Shown here piece by piece: positions 25,949 to 33,382 of a stretch of DNA of 44,999 nt (position 1 is the stretch's first letter; each line of letters begins with the position of its first letter). The notes beneath the pieces are model-generated. The model was not told where the DNA came from and ran no database searches. It saw nothing but the letters and a program-made list of their open reading frames with translations. Made by a program: the position numbers and the translations under genes. The stretch covers positions 1-44,999 of the forward strand of contig JAFVBR010000020.1 of NCBI GenBank assembly GCA_017479885.1, given 5' to 3'. This stretch comes from Paludibacteraceae bacterium (lineage in GTDB: Bacteria; Bacteroidota; Bacteroidia; Bacteroidales; Paludibacteraceae).

Positions 25949-27070
25949 TCAAGGGGCTGATAAAGTCTGTTTTAACTTCTCTGTGTAATATGGTTCGTAG
26001 TCAGGCATCAATTCAGGATACAATGTCCAGACTAAATCTTTAAGCAGTCGCTCAGGATGCACGACAGCACTTTCCCAGAAGTCGTTGGCTCCCGTCTTTG
26101 TACTTCGACGGAGAAAATTGTACACCTCTCCTGTCTGATATGCTTTGAACCATGTATGCTTGTCGTCCATTTCGCGCAGTTCGTCAAGGCTTTGGGCTGT
26201 GCTGTTAACCCATACGTCCGCATCCTTGAAATTGAGCAGGACTGTCTCAAAGGTGAGAGGAATACTGCCATTGGTTGAGTCGTTCTCATAGAAGTAACTT
26301 GCGCCTGCATCGCGATACAACTGACCGGTATATACTTTACCGCTTGGCATATACCATGTGCCGCGGAAATTGTTGCCTGCCATCAGTGTGCGCTTTTTGA
26401 TAACCGATTGCTCCACTTTGTTTCTCAGAGTAAGGTATTCGTTCTCAATTTCTCGGAACAGACTGTCGGCGTAATCCTGTTTGTCGTAGAATGCCCCTAT
26501 AAGTCTTATCCATTCGGCACGCGCAAGAGGCGACTGCTCAGTCCACTCGTTGTTGTAAATGACAGGAATAGACGACTTTTCAAAATATTGCCTTACTCCG
26601 TCACCTTGGGCGTACGTGCTAATCATGACAGCATCAGGGTGCGTCAGAATCACTCTCTCCGGATTGACCTGCATGGCATCACCAAGGTCGGCACATCCTT
26701 CCTCAACGGTGGGTATCGGGGTGTAAACAAGATACGGCGAACATATTCCGCATAGTGAGTGCGTTTCACCTATTGCATCAAGAAAGCCCACGTGTGTGCA
26801 CGATGTGGCAGCCAAAGAATGTAAGGGAACTTTGACCTTTATTCCGTCATCATGCGGAATAAGTGCGGTGTTACCGGCAAGATAATATTTCTGCATAATC
26901 CTGCCCTCTTCCCACGGGTCGAAAATAACTATTTCGGTGTACTCTGCGTTTCTGCAGAGTGTGAACCCCTGAGCATATTGTCCGTCGGCAGGTTTGCTGA
27001 TGATGCCGGAGTGTGGTTTGGCTGTGCATCCGAGCAGAATAATAGGAATGATATATAGAATATTTCTCAT
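25949..27070 (-). CDS. Periplasmic binding lipoprotein (BtuF/FepB-like), orphan
   Basis: 373 residues. A lipoprotein signal with lipobox (IILLGCTAKP, Cys at 15) is followed by the two-lobed helical-backbone binding fold used for cobalamin, haem and ferric siderophores: DAVMISTYAQ, IPVIYNNEWTEQSPLARAEWIRLIGAFYDK, MAGNNFRGTWYMPSGKVY, LRE..DKHTWFKAYQTGEVYNF and HPERLLKDLVWTLYPEL. The substrate cannot be assigned. The usual FecCD permease and FecE ATPase genes are not next to it; instead it sits between engB (15-base gap) and a Usp-like gene. Confidence 0.85.
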   Translation of the reverse strand: MRNILYIIPIILLGCTAKPHSGIISKPADGQYAQGFTLCRNAEYTEIVIFDPWEEGRIMQKYYLAGNTALIPHDDGIKVKVPLHSLAATSCTHVGFLDAIGETHSLCGICSPYLVYTPIPTVEEGCADLGDAMQVNPERVILTHPDAVMISTYAQGDGVRQYFEKSSIPVIYNNEWTEQSPLARAEWIRLIGAFYDKQDYADSLFREIENEYLTLRNKVEQSVIKKRTLMAGNNFRGTWYMPSGKVYTGQLYRDAGASYFYENDSTNGSIPLTFETVLLNFKDADVWVNSTAQSLDELREMDDKHTWFKAYQTGEVYNFLRRSTKTGANDFWESAVVHPERLLKDLVWTLYPELMPDYEPYYTEKLKQTLSAP

Positions 27071-27085
27071 TACACTGATTTTTAC

Positions 27086-27682
27086 TTATTCATTCTTCAT
27101 ATACTTCTCGATATAGTCAAGAATTTCTTGTCCGCCGGTCATCTTCTCCGATGAAGTGACAAATATCTCCGGCAGTTCTTCCCATGTTTCAAGCAGTTGC
27201 TGCTTGTATTTCTCCACGTTGTCTTTTATAGCCTGCCGTCCGAGTTTGTCTGCTTTGGTAAATACAATGGCGAAGGGAATCCCGTTCTCGCCAAGCCACT
27301 CCATAAAGTCAGTGTCAATCTTTTGTGGCTCGTGACGTATATCTACCAGTACAAACAAAGAAACAAGTTGCTCTCTGAGCAGACAATAGCGTTCAATCAT
27401 CTTGCGGAGTTTCTCGCGTTGTGTTTTACCTGCCTGGGCATATCCGTAACCAGGCAAATCTACCAGATGCCACTCGTTGTTAATAAGGAAGTGGTTGATA
27501 AGCAGAGTCTTGCCGGGCTTTTGTGAAGTCTTGGCAAGCCCTTTCTGCCGGCAAAGCATATTGATAAGTGAGGATTTGCCTACATTGCTTCTTCCAATAA
27601 ATGCGTACTCGGGAAGATGCGACTGCGGGCAATTGTTCACATCGGTGTTGGATATGACGAAAGTGGCGGAATGAATTTGCAT
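27086..27682 (-). CDS. engB: Ribosome biogenesis GTP-binding protein EngB/YsxC
   Basis: 198 residues. An essential GTPase assisting large ribosomal subunit assembly. G1 loop [18 protein letters not shown]2 region [12 protein letters not shown]3 [10 protein letters not shown]4 FTKADK and G5 TSSEK are all visible. The ATG at 27682 is chosen: an in-frame TTG at 27736 would lie at the -33 box of a good promoter. The family normally starts a few residues before the strand preceding the P-loop, as here ([14 protein letters not shown]). It heads the run engB, binding lipoprotein, Usp-like. Confidence 0.96.
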   Translation of the reverse strand: MQIHSATFVISNTDVNNCPQSHLPEYAFIGRSNVGKSSLINMLCRQKGLAKTSQKPGKTLLINHFLINNEWHLVDLPGYGYAQAGKTQREKLRKMIERYCLLREQLVSLFVLVDIRHEPQKIDTDFMEWLGENGIPFAIVFTKADKLGRQAIKDNVEKYKQQLLETWEELPEIFVTSSEKMTGGQEILDYIEKYMKNE

Positions 27683-27705
27683 CCTGATTGATATTTTAGT
27701 GAGTG

Positions 27706-27737
27706 CAAAGTTACTGTTTTTTCTCGTATTGTGCAAC
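27706..27737 (-). promoter_or_regulatory. engB promoter
   Basis: Minus strand: GTTG (27734-27737, one base off TTTG), 20 bases, TAACTTTG (27706-27713). The predicted start is near 27699, 17 bases ahead of the chosen ATG, giving a very short leader. Confidence 0.65.
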
Positions 27738-27746
27738 AGAAATGAA

Positions 27747-27776
27747 AAGAGAGACTTGATTTCTCAAGTCTCTCTT
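27747..27776 (-). terminator. Terminator of the tRNA-Val gene
   Basis: A perfect 13-bp stem (arms 27747-27759 and 27764-27776) with a 4-base loop, followed on the minus strand by TTTTC. The stem begins at the last base of the encoded CCA end, so the transcript stops right after the tRNA. Confidence 0.8.
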
Positions 27777-27853
27777 GGTGGGCGAAGAGGGATTCGAACC
27801 CCCGACCCTCTGCTTGTAAGGCAGATGCTCTGAACCAACTGCGCTATTCGCCC
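27776..27853 (-). tRNA. tRNA-Val (anticodon UAC)
   Basis: Minus strand: a 7-bp acceptor stem (GGGCGAA with TTCGCCC), D arm (GCGCAGTTGG), anticodon stem CTGC/GCAG around loop CTTACAA giving anticodon UAC, variable loop, and T arm GGGGGTTCGAATCCCTC. Discriminator A and CCA are encoded at 27776-27779. It reads GUA, with wobble for other valine codons. It has its own perfect promoter and terminator, so it is a single-gene unit. Confidence 0.96.
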
Positions 27854-27884
27854 GAAATGATTGCTCATTTCTCATTTGCGGGTG

Positions 27885-27916
27885 CAAAGGTACTGCAAAT
27901 TTCTGATATGACCAAA
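27885..27916 (-). promoter_or_regulatory. tRNA-Val promoter
   Basis: Minus strand: TTTG (27913-27916), 20 bases, TACCTTTG (27885-27892), both boxes perfect. Transcription should start near 27878, about 25 bases before the tRNA 5' end. Confidence 0.75.
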
Positions 27917-28111
27917 TATTTTTGTGAAAAAAGTGAAAATTATTTTTGTGCTTATGTATATAGAGTTGATAACCAATGACTGACGCTGAGATTTGATATG
28001 TGCATTATAAGGTTTACAGATGCGATTGGTGAGGATATTATTGTACGCGAGTGCAATAATGCCTGAGGCGGATAATAGGAGGGGCGTGTTTTCATGGTGC
28101 AACAATATGTT
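27917..28111. other. Non-coding AT-rich spacer between divergent promoters
   Basis: This stretch lies between the tRNA-Val promoter and the cstA promoter, within a gene-free interval of about 310 bases. I see no convincing gene, RNA or hairpin in it; one minus-strand frame crossing it has no recognisable features. Confidence 0.6.
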
Positions 28112-28143
28112 TTTGCATATTCCAACTTTTAGCAGTAACTTTG
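28112..28143 (+). promoter_or_regulatory. Promoter of the CstA-family gene
   Basis: TTTG (28112-28115), 20 bases, TAACTTTG (28136-28143). The predicted start is near 28150, about 15 bases before the ATG at 28165. An in-frame TTG at 28141 lies inside the -7 box and cannot be the start. Confidence 0.75.
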
Positions 28144-28164
28144 CGCGGTAAAACATTAAAAATC

Positions 28165-29661
28165 ATGATTACATTTATATTTTCTATTGTAATTTTAGTA
28201 TTGGGCTATCTGCTCTATGGAAAGTTAGTGGAGAAGGTATTCATGGCAGATGCTAAGCGTCCGACTCCTGCGACTCAGAAAGAAGACGGAGTTGACTATG
28301 TGCCGCTGTCGGGTTGGCGTATTTTCCTCATCCAGTTTTTGAATATAGCCGGTTTGGGTCCTATCTTCGGCGCGATAATGGGAATATTTTTCGGTCCTTC
28401 CGCTTTTCTGTGGATAGTGTTCGGAACCATATTCGCCGGAGGCGTACACGACTATCTCTCAGGCATGATGTCAGTAAGAAAAGGCGGCGCGAGCCTGCCT
28501 GAGATAGTGGGTTCGGAACTTGGTATGGGAGTCCGTCAGTTCATGCGCGTGCTCTCGCTTGTACTTCTTGTGTTGCTGACCACGACCTTTATGAGCGGTC
28601 CTGCAGCCTTGCTCCACGGACTGGTTGACAGTGTATCGTTCCAGATATGGCTGCTTGTCATCTTCGGTTATTACATGTTGGCAACACTTCTGCCTATCGA
28701 CAAACTGATAGGTCAGTTCTATCCTGTTTTCGGAGCAGTTCTGCTATTTATGGGTGTGGGCATAATGGTAGTGATGCTTGGTTGGCACGGCTCCGAGATT
28801 CCGGAGTTGACCGACGGACTGCAAAACCGTCAGACCAACGGGCTGCCTCTGTTCCCGATGATGTTTGTAAGTATAGCCTGCGGTGCGATAAGCGGTTTCC
28901 ACGGCACACAGTCGCCTCTCATGGCACGTTGCATAACGAACGAGCGCCAGGGCAGATGGATATTCTACGGTGCCATGGTAGCCGAGGGCATACTTGCCCT
29001 AATCTGGGCCGCTGCCGCAGGTACATTCTTCGCAGACCCTGAGCAGGGATTATACGGTATAGACGGATTGCAGGCTTTCGCTGCCGAACATCGAGGCGAG
29101 AACATTGCCGCCCTGGTAGTTGACCGTGTATCGCGCAGTTGGCTCGGCGTGGTAGGCGGCATATTGGCGATAATTGGTGTAATAGCTGCTCCTATAACAT
29201 CGGGAGATACGGCTCTGCGCAGTGCACGTCTTATTGTGGCTGACTTTCTGCATCTTGAGCAGAAAACCATCTGGAAACGTCTGGTTATCTCTGTGCCTTT
29301 GTTTGGTGCGGTCTTTGGTATGACATTCGTCAACTTCGATATTGTATGGCGATATTTCTCTTGGACCAACCAGACATTAGCTGTTTTCACTCTTTGGGCA
29401 GGCACTGTGTTTCTCTTCAAGAACGGTGTAGAGACCGGCAAAATGAAGCGAGGATGGCTGATGAGCATCATCCCCGCCTTGTTCATGACAATGGTCAGTG
29501 TAAGCTATATCTTCATAGCACCTGAGGGTTTCCACCTCCAACCTGACCTGCGTTGGATAGGCTATATGGCGGCATCAGTGGTTACGGTTGCCCTTCTCTT
29601 CCTTTTCGCCGTTTGGGCAAAGAGATATAGTAGGCGCAAACCTTTGGAAACTTATTATTAA
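28165..29661 (+). CDS. CstA-family carbon starvation / peptide or pyruvate permease
   Basis: 498 residues with about 13 hydrophobic segments. It belongs to the CstA family, inner-membrane transporters for pyruvate or peptides. Seen: GPIFGAIMGIFFGPSAFLWI and GGVHDYLSGMMSVRKGGASLPEI (CstA N-terminal block), FHGTQSPLMARCITNERQGR, and SGDTALRSARLIVADFL. It is shorter than E. coli CstA (about 700) and matches the compact form found in Bacteroidota. ATG 28165 gives the family's N terminus MITFIFSIVILVLGY. Its last 80 bases overlap the end of the convergent PAP2 gene. Confidence 0.9.
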   Translation: MITFIFSIVILVLGYLLYGKLVEKVFMADAKRPTPATQKEDGVDYVPLSGWRIFLIQFLNIAGLGPIFGAIMGIFFGPSAFLWIVFGTIFAGGVHDYLSGMMSVRKGGASLPEIVGSELGMGVRQFMRVLSLVLLVLLTTTFMSGPAALLHGLVDSVSFQIWLLVIFGYYMLATLLPIDKLIGQFYPVFGAVLLFMGVGIMVVMLGWHGSEIPELTDGLQNRQTNGLPLFPMMFVSIACGAISGFHGTQSPLMARCITNERQGRWIFYGAMVAEGILALIWAAAAGTFFADPEQGLYGIDGLQAFAAEHRGENIAALVVDRVSRSWLGVVGGILAIIGVIAAPITSGDTALRSARLIVADFLHLEQKTIWKRLVISVPLFGAVFGMTFVNFDIVWRYFSWTNQTLAVFTLWAGTVFLFKNGVETGKMKRGWLMSIIPALFMTMVSVSYIFIAPEGFHLQPDLRWIGYMAASVVTVALLFLFAVWAKRYSRRKPLETYY

Positions 29662-30286
29662 GCCAGAGAAAGGCGGGGTAGAGGGCAATGACGGTCAGTG
29701 TGCCTATTGTTCCTCCGGCAAAGATATCAGCCGTAAAATGCTGAGAGAGATATATGCGCGAGTATCCGCCGAGCAGGGCGAGTAAGAAGCAGACAACTTG
29801 CAGAGACATATTGAGGTATGTCTCTTTTTTGTTGTAGAACCACACGACAATGCATATCACGAAGAACAGGATGAAGAATGTGTTGGTGTGACCTGACGGA
29901 AACGAGTTGGTAGAGTGCATTCTTACCCCTTCTACTATCGGCAGTGCATCAGGGTTATTCTCAAGGTCGAAGAACAGTTTCGGTCGCGGTGCATGTACAA
30001 TATGTTTTACTATCTGCACCACAATGCCCCCTGCCGCCTCGGCAATCAAGAGGTAGATGCTGGCACCTGCTTTCCAGAACAGCATGCAGAATGCCACTAT
30101 ATAGATGCCGTAGTCGGCGATGAGAGTATAATAACGGAAGAAGATGTCGCCGAAACAGGTGTGGCAACTGTTAAGCCACAAGTGAAGCCCTGCCTTGTCA
30201 ACCGAAAGCAGGGTTATACCTATTGCCGTGAACACTACGGCAAACAACGCAAGAAATACTCTGTGACCTTTCAAAAATTCCTTCAT
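29582..30286 (-). CDS. PAP2-family membrane phosphatase
   Basis: 234 residues with six membrane segments. All three PAP2 motifs are present: KHIVHAPRP (K-x6-RP), PSGHTN and SRIYLSQHFTAD (SR-x5-H-x3-D). Such enzymes dephosphorylate lipids; in this family undecaprenyl pyrophosphate recycling (UppP/PgpB-like), phosphatidylglycerol phosphate and lipid A phosphates are possible. A recycling role would fit the many carrier-lipid users in the window but is not shown. The C-terminal tail (LPKRRKGREGQP) is read across the end of the CstA gene. The start codon is directly preceded by the 11-bp repeat array. Confidence 0.9.
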   Translation of the reverse strand: MKEFLKGHRVFLALFAVVFTAIGITLLSVDKAGLHLWLNSCHTCFGDIFFRYYTLIADYGIYIVAFCMLFWKAGASIYLLIAEAAGGIVVQIVKHIVHAPRPKLFFDLENNPDALPIVEGVRMHSTNSFPSGHTNTFFILFFVICIVVWFYNKKETYLNMSLQVVCFLLALLGGYSRIYLSQHFTADIFAGGTIGTLTVIALYPAFLWLNNKFPKVCAYYISLPKRRKGREGQP

Positions 30287-30290
30287 AGCA

Positions 30291-30345
30291 TCACCATAGT
30301 TTCACCGTACTATCACCGCAGTATCACCGCAGTATCACCGTAACA
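30291..30345. repeat. 11-bp tandem repeat array (5 copies)
   Basis: Units TCACCATAGTT, TCACCGTACTA, TCACCGCAGTA twice and TCACCGTAACA, then TCAC. It is the same family as the array at 6946-7022. On the minus strand it forms the leader just before the PAP2 start codon (four bases away) and lies 49 bases after the stop of the preceding gene. Each unit brings GGTGA on the minus strand. Confidence 0.93.
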
Positions 30346-30394
30346 TCACTTTGACTTTTCCCGTAGAAATGCATTAACTGTGCTTCCGACCCTC

Positions 30395-33316
30395 TTATCT
30401 GCTGACCACAATCTGCTTGCTTACCCGACTTCCGTCCTTGAAGGTTACGTGAAGAACATATATTCCTTTCTCACGCGGAGCGGGTATTTCGGTATTGCTG
30501 TTGAATATTGTTGTACTCTTTTTTAGTCCCAGCGTATTGTAGATTTCAGCATTTGCTTCGCCTTCGGTCTCTATCTGTATGTTCTCGCCGGGCATAAGCA
30601 TGGTGGGAGCCACGCGCACTGCCTGTGCCTGGGTGCCAATCGTCTGCGGTGTCATCGGACAGGACTCTAAAGTCACGTTGTCACTGTTGGTGAGACGGAT
30701 GCTGTATTCAGCAGCGGTATCAAGTTCGGTCTCAATGTTGTAGTCGGGTGCATAGTACCATGGTGTGGTGGCGCCTTCAATCTCTTTGCCGTTTTTCAAC
30801 CATTGGTAAGCAGTGATGCCGTATTCACTGATTGTCGAGTTGGGCACAACAAGCACGTCATTCCATTTCTGGTAGAAGCTGCTTGAGGCATAACGTATGA
30901 CAAACCTTAGCGGTGCACTCCAATCACGCTCGCAATAATTGTCAAATACCACCAGTTCGCAGTCGTGTATGCCGGGGTTTATCTCACTGAGAGCTGCGTA
31001 CATGGTCTTTTTGTTTTCATTAACGGTCAGTGCCACTTCAGTCCCGTCTTCAAGATGCAACCATGCTTTGTCTGCATCGAAACCGCCTTTCTTTATATTG
31101 TAGAGAATGGCAAGTTCTTCTTCGTCCGCGCAGAAAGTGTCTCTCTCCATGCTTAAATCCATATTCAGACAACTTAAAATCTTAATATTGCCGGTAACAA
31201 TACTGTCGCAGTGCATATAGTTTCCTCCGAAAATGGTGTCGGTATATTCTTTTGACTCATAACGCCACTTGCCTAACCACAGGCATGAGTCATAACCGAT
31301 AATCTCCTCGTCAATGGTATGCCTTGTAATCAGTCCGGTCTCAACACGAGTAATCTCCACTCGCGAGCAGTCAACTTTCTCTTCCCGTACCTCTGTGTAC
31401 GGATAAATTGTTCCTCTTTCAGCATCTTTTTCATCGATGCACTCATGAGTACCGGGCAGATATACAATGTCAGGAGTCTGTACATAGAAAGATACTTTGA
31501 TGTCAATGTCAGGATACATGCCGTATGGACAATCTTTGTGCGCTCTGACTTTGACTCTCAGGTCTTTCCAACCGGCACTCTCGTATGTGTGCTTTGTCTG
31601 TATGTTCTGACTCTTGAGTTCTGTCACTCCGTCCCCGAAATCCCAGTCAACCTCGTCAACAGTGTAATTTGATGTTACTTGTGCATTGAAGTCCAACTCC
31701 TCACCCACACAATACTTTACGTCATTTATCACACCTTCTGTCAGTACTTGGTCTCCAGCTTTTATACCCTGCTTAATTGCCGCCGAACCAACAGAATATG
31801 CATAACTCTCATTGAATCCGTTTCCATATACGATTGCTGAAAAACCATCGTCTCCCTTTAATTCATAGAAAGGATTAGTGGTCTTGTAATTATCTTCTCT
31901 GGTAGGACTGAATTTAATGCGGGCGTATGAGTAATCGGGCTTGTTATCTATCGGTTTGAATCTGTCTTTAAGAGATATACCGTTTAATGTCATTGAACCT
32001 GTATTCTCTGTCTTTGTGATAATATTGACAAAGTGATATGTGGTCATGTCTGTTCCCATTACTCCGAATACCACATGATTTATCATTTGCTCAATCGGAC
32101 TGATCCATGTCATAGCCGGAGCTCCGCAGTTTTTTGTTTTACTGTTTTTTGTCTTCGTCACATGCTCCGTGCCATTCTCATTTTCATAGTCATTTCCTGT
32201 CTCGTATGAAAGTACTGCGCACGGACAGGACGTTTTTATATATGCTGTGCTGTCAATAATAGTTATACCCTTGAAATCTTCTCTGTCGTTATCCCACTTG
32301 CCGTTGTTACCTGCAGACAGTTCAAACTCGTATGTCTCGCCGGATTGAAGAGTAAAAGAATCGTTGGTTTTTACTTGGGTGTCTGTTTTCTTTGCCGTTG
32401 CATGATAATTGCCATAAATAGTAACGTTGGTATTATCTTCTTGTGCGGTTATAAGAATTCTGTTGGCATCGCGCTCTTTGGAGCGGCATACTATAAACTC
32501 GCGCCCCCAATAATCTACAGGGAACAACTGTTCATATAGCAAGTCGCGATCCGCTTCTGTTGCAGGTACGTTTGCAAGAGGATGTCCACTGAACACTGCA
32601 ATCTTTTTTGTATTACTTTCTGACCCGCTGTAGGCTATTACCTTGCTTCCGTTAAGAGATTCTCCTTCTGCACTTTTTACATGATATACTTCACCTTTCT
32701 TAAGATTGATTGTAAATGGAGAATGGGCTGCTTTACCTTGATTGGTTTTGCAGGCCGGAGTAATCTTTACTGTGCAGTCTTCTGCAGCCAACACAGTAAA
32801 GACATTGAATTTCTTTCCGTCTTTCTCGCTCGGACCATAAGTTTGAACAATGTACTCACTTTGTATTGCAGATATGGGCAATACATTGGTGGCATCAAAA
32901 CTCTGATCCCAGCGAAGTGCACAGAAAAGAGATATATCTTCAGTCGCTTGTATCTGAAGACCATGTTTGTAAGCAGTTTCAGAAGCAGGCATTGCATTCT
33001 GGCTGTAAGTGTACCACTCATCTCCCGGTATGTCACGAATTTCAGTCCAGCTATTGTCATTTACTGACACTATTTTTGACCAACCTGTATTTGGATTGCT
33101 TATCTTCACAGTACATGCCTTTACTGATGATATGGCAATGTATGGTTCAAACTTCCTTGCAGGATCTTGTGGTTTCTCGCCATCAGGTGACATGGATGGA
33201 ATCAGTGCTACCCAGAACTCTTTGCCTTGTGTTGATGGCGTTTGTGAATATGTGCTGACTGTGGCGCAGGTCATCAATCCAAGCACTGCTACTGCTGTCA
33301 ATAATACTCTTTTCAT
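30395..33316 (-). CDS. IgGFc-binding-like / PKD surface protein, T9SS cargo (copy B)
   Basis: 973 residues from ATG 33316, with a signal peptide (MKRVLLTAVAVLGLMTCATVSTYSQ). The N-terminal half (about 30-480) resembles the IgGFc-binding N-terminal domain of Bacteroidota surface proteins: TQGKEFWVALIPS, FDATNVLP, SEYIVQTYGPS, IAVFSGHP, the SCPCAV cysteine pair and PAMTWISPIEQ. A PKD domain follows (VDWDFGDGV..., about 570-620), then two less clear beta domains and a canonical T9SS type A sorting domain (EIYNTLGLKK, then KGIYVLHVTF and SKQIVVS). It is the third gene of a run with the OmpA-family gene and copy A. The ligand is unknown; the Fc name is a family label, not evidence of binding. Confidence 0.8.
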   Translation of the reverse strand: MKRVLLTAVAVLGLMTCATVSTYSQTPSTQGKEFWVALIPSMSPDGEKPQDPARKFEPYIAISSVKACTVKISNPNTGWSKIVSVNDNSWTEIRDIPGDEWYTYSQNAMPASETAYKHGLQIQATEDISLFCALRWDQSFDATNVLPISAIQSEYIVQTYGPSEKDGKKFNVFTVLAAEDCTVKITPACKTNQGKAAHSPFTINLKKGEVYHVKSAEGESLNGSKVIAYSGSESNTKKIAVFSGHPLANVPATEADRDLLYEQLFPVDYWGREFIVCRSKERDANRILITAQEDNTNVTIYGNYHATAKKTDTQVKTNDSFTLQSGETYEFELSAGNNGKWDNDREDFKGITIIDSTAYIKTSCPCAVLSYETGNDYENENGTEHVTKTKNSKTKNCGAPAMTWISPIEQMINHVVFGVMGTDMTTYHFVNIITKTENTGSMTLNGISLKDRFKPIDNKPDYSYARIKFSPTREDNYKTTNPFYELKGDDGFSAIVYGNGFNESYAYSVGSAAIKQGIKAGDQVLTEGVINDVKYCVGEELDFNAQVTSNYTVDEVDWDFGDGVTELKSQNIQTKHTYESAGWKDLRVKVRAHKDCPYGMYPDIDIKVSFYVQTPDIVYLPGTHECIDEKDAERGTIYPYTEVREEKVDCSRVEITRVETGLITRHTIDEEIIGYDSCLWLGKWRYESKEYTDTIFGGNYMHCDSIVTGNIKILSCLNMDLSMERDTFCADEEELAILYNIKKGGFDADKAWLHLEDGTEVALTVNENKKTMYAALSEINPGIHDCELVVFDNYCERDWSAPLRFVIRYASSSFYQKWNDVLVVPNSTISEYGITAYQWLKNGKEIEGATTPWYYAPDYNIETELDTAAEYSIRLTNSDNVTLESCPMTPQTIGTQAQAVRVAPTMLMPGENIQIETEGEANAEIYNTLGLKKSTTIFNSNTEIPAPREKGIYVLHVTFKDGSRVSKQIVVSR

Positions 33317-33333
33317 ATATGCAGAATTAAAAA

Positions 33334-33382
33334 CTTTCAACTTCTTTCAACTTTCAACTCTCAACTTTCAACTCTCAACTTC
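33334..33382. repeat. 7-bp direct repeats (TTTCAAC/TCTCAAC)
   Basis: About six copies of TTTCAAC or TCTCAAC, with two TTC interruptions, fill most of the 66-base space between the OmpA-family stop and the copy B start. No coding capacity is implied. Confidence 0.85.
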
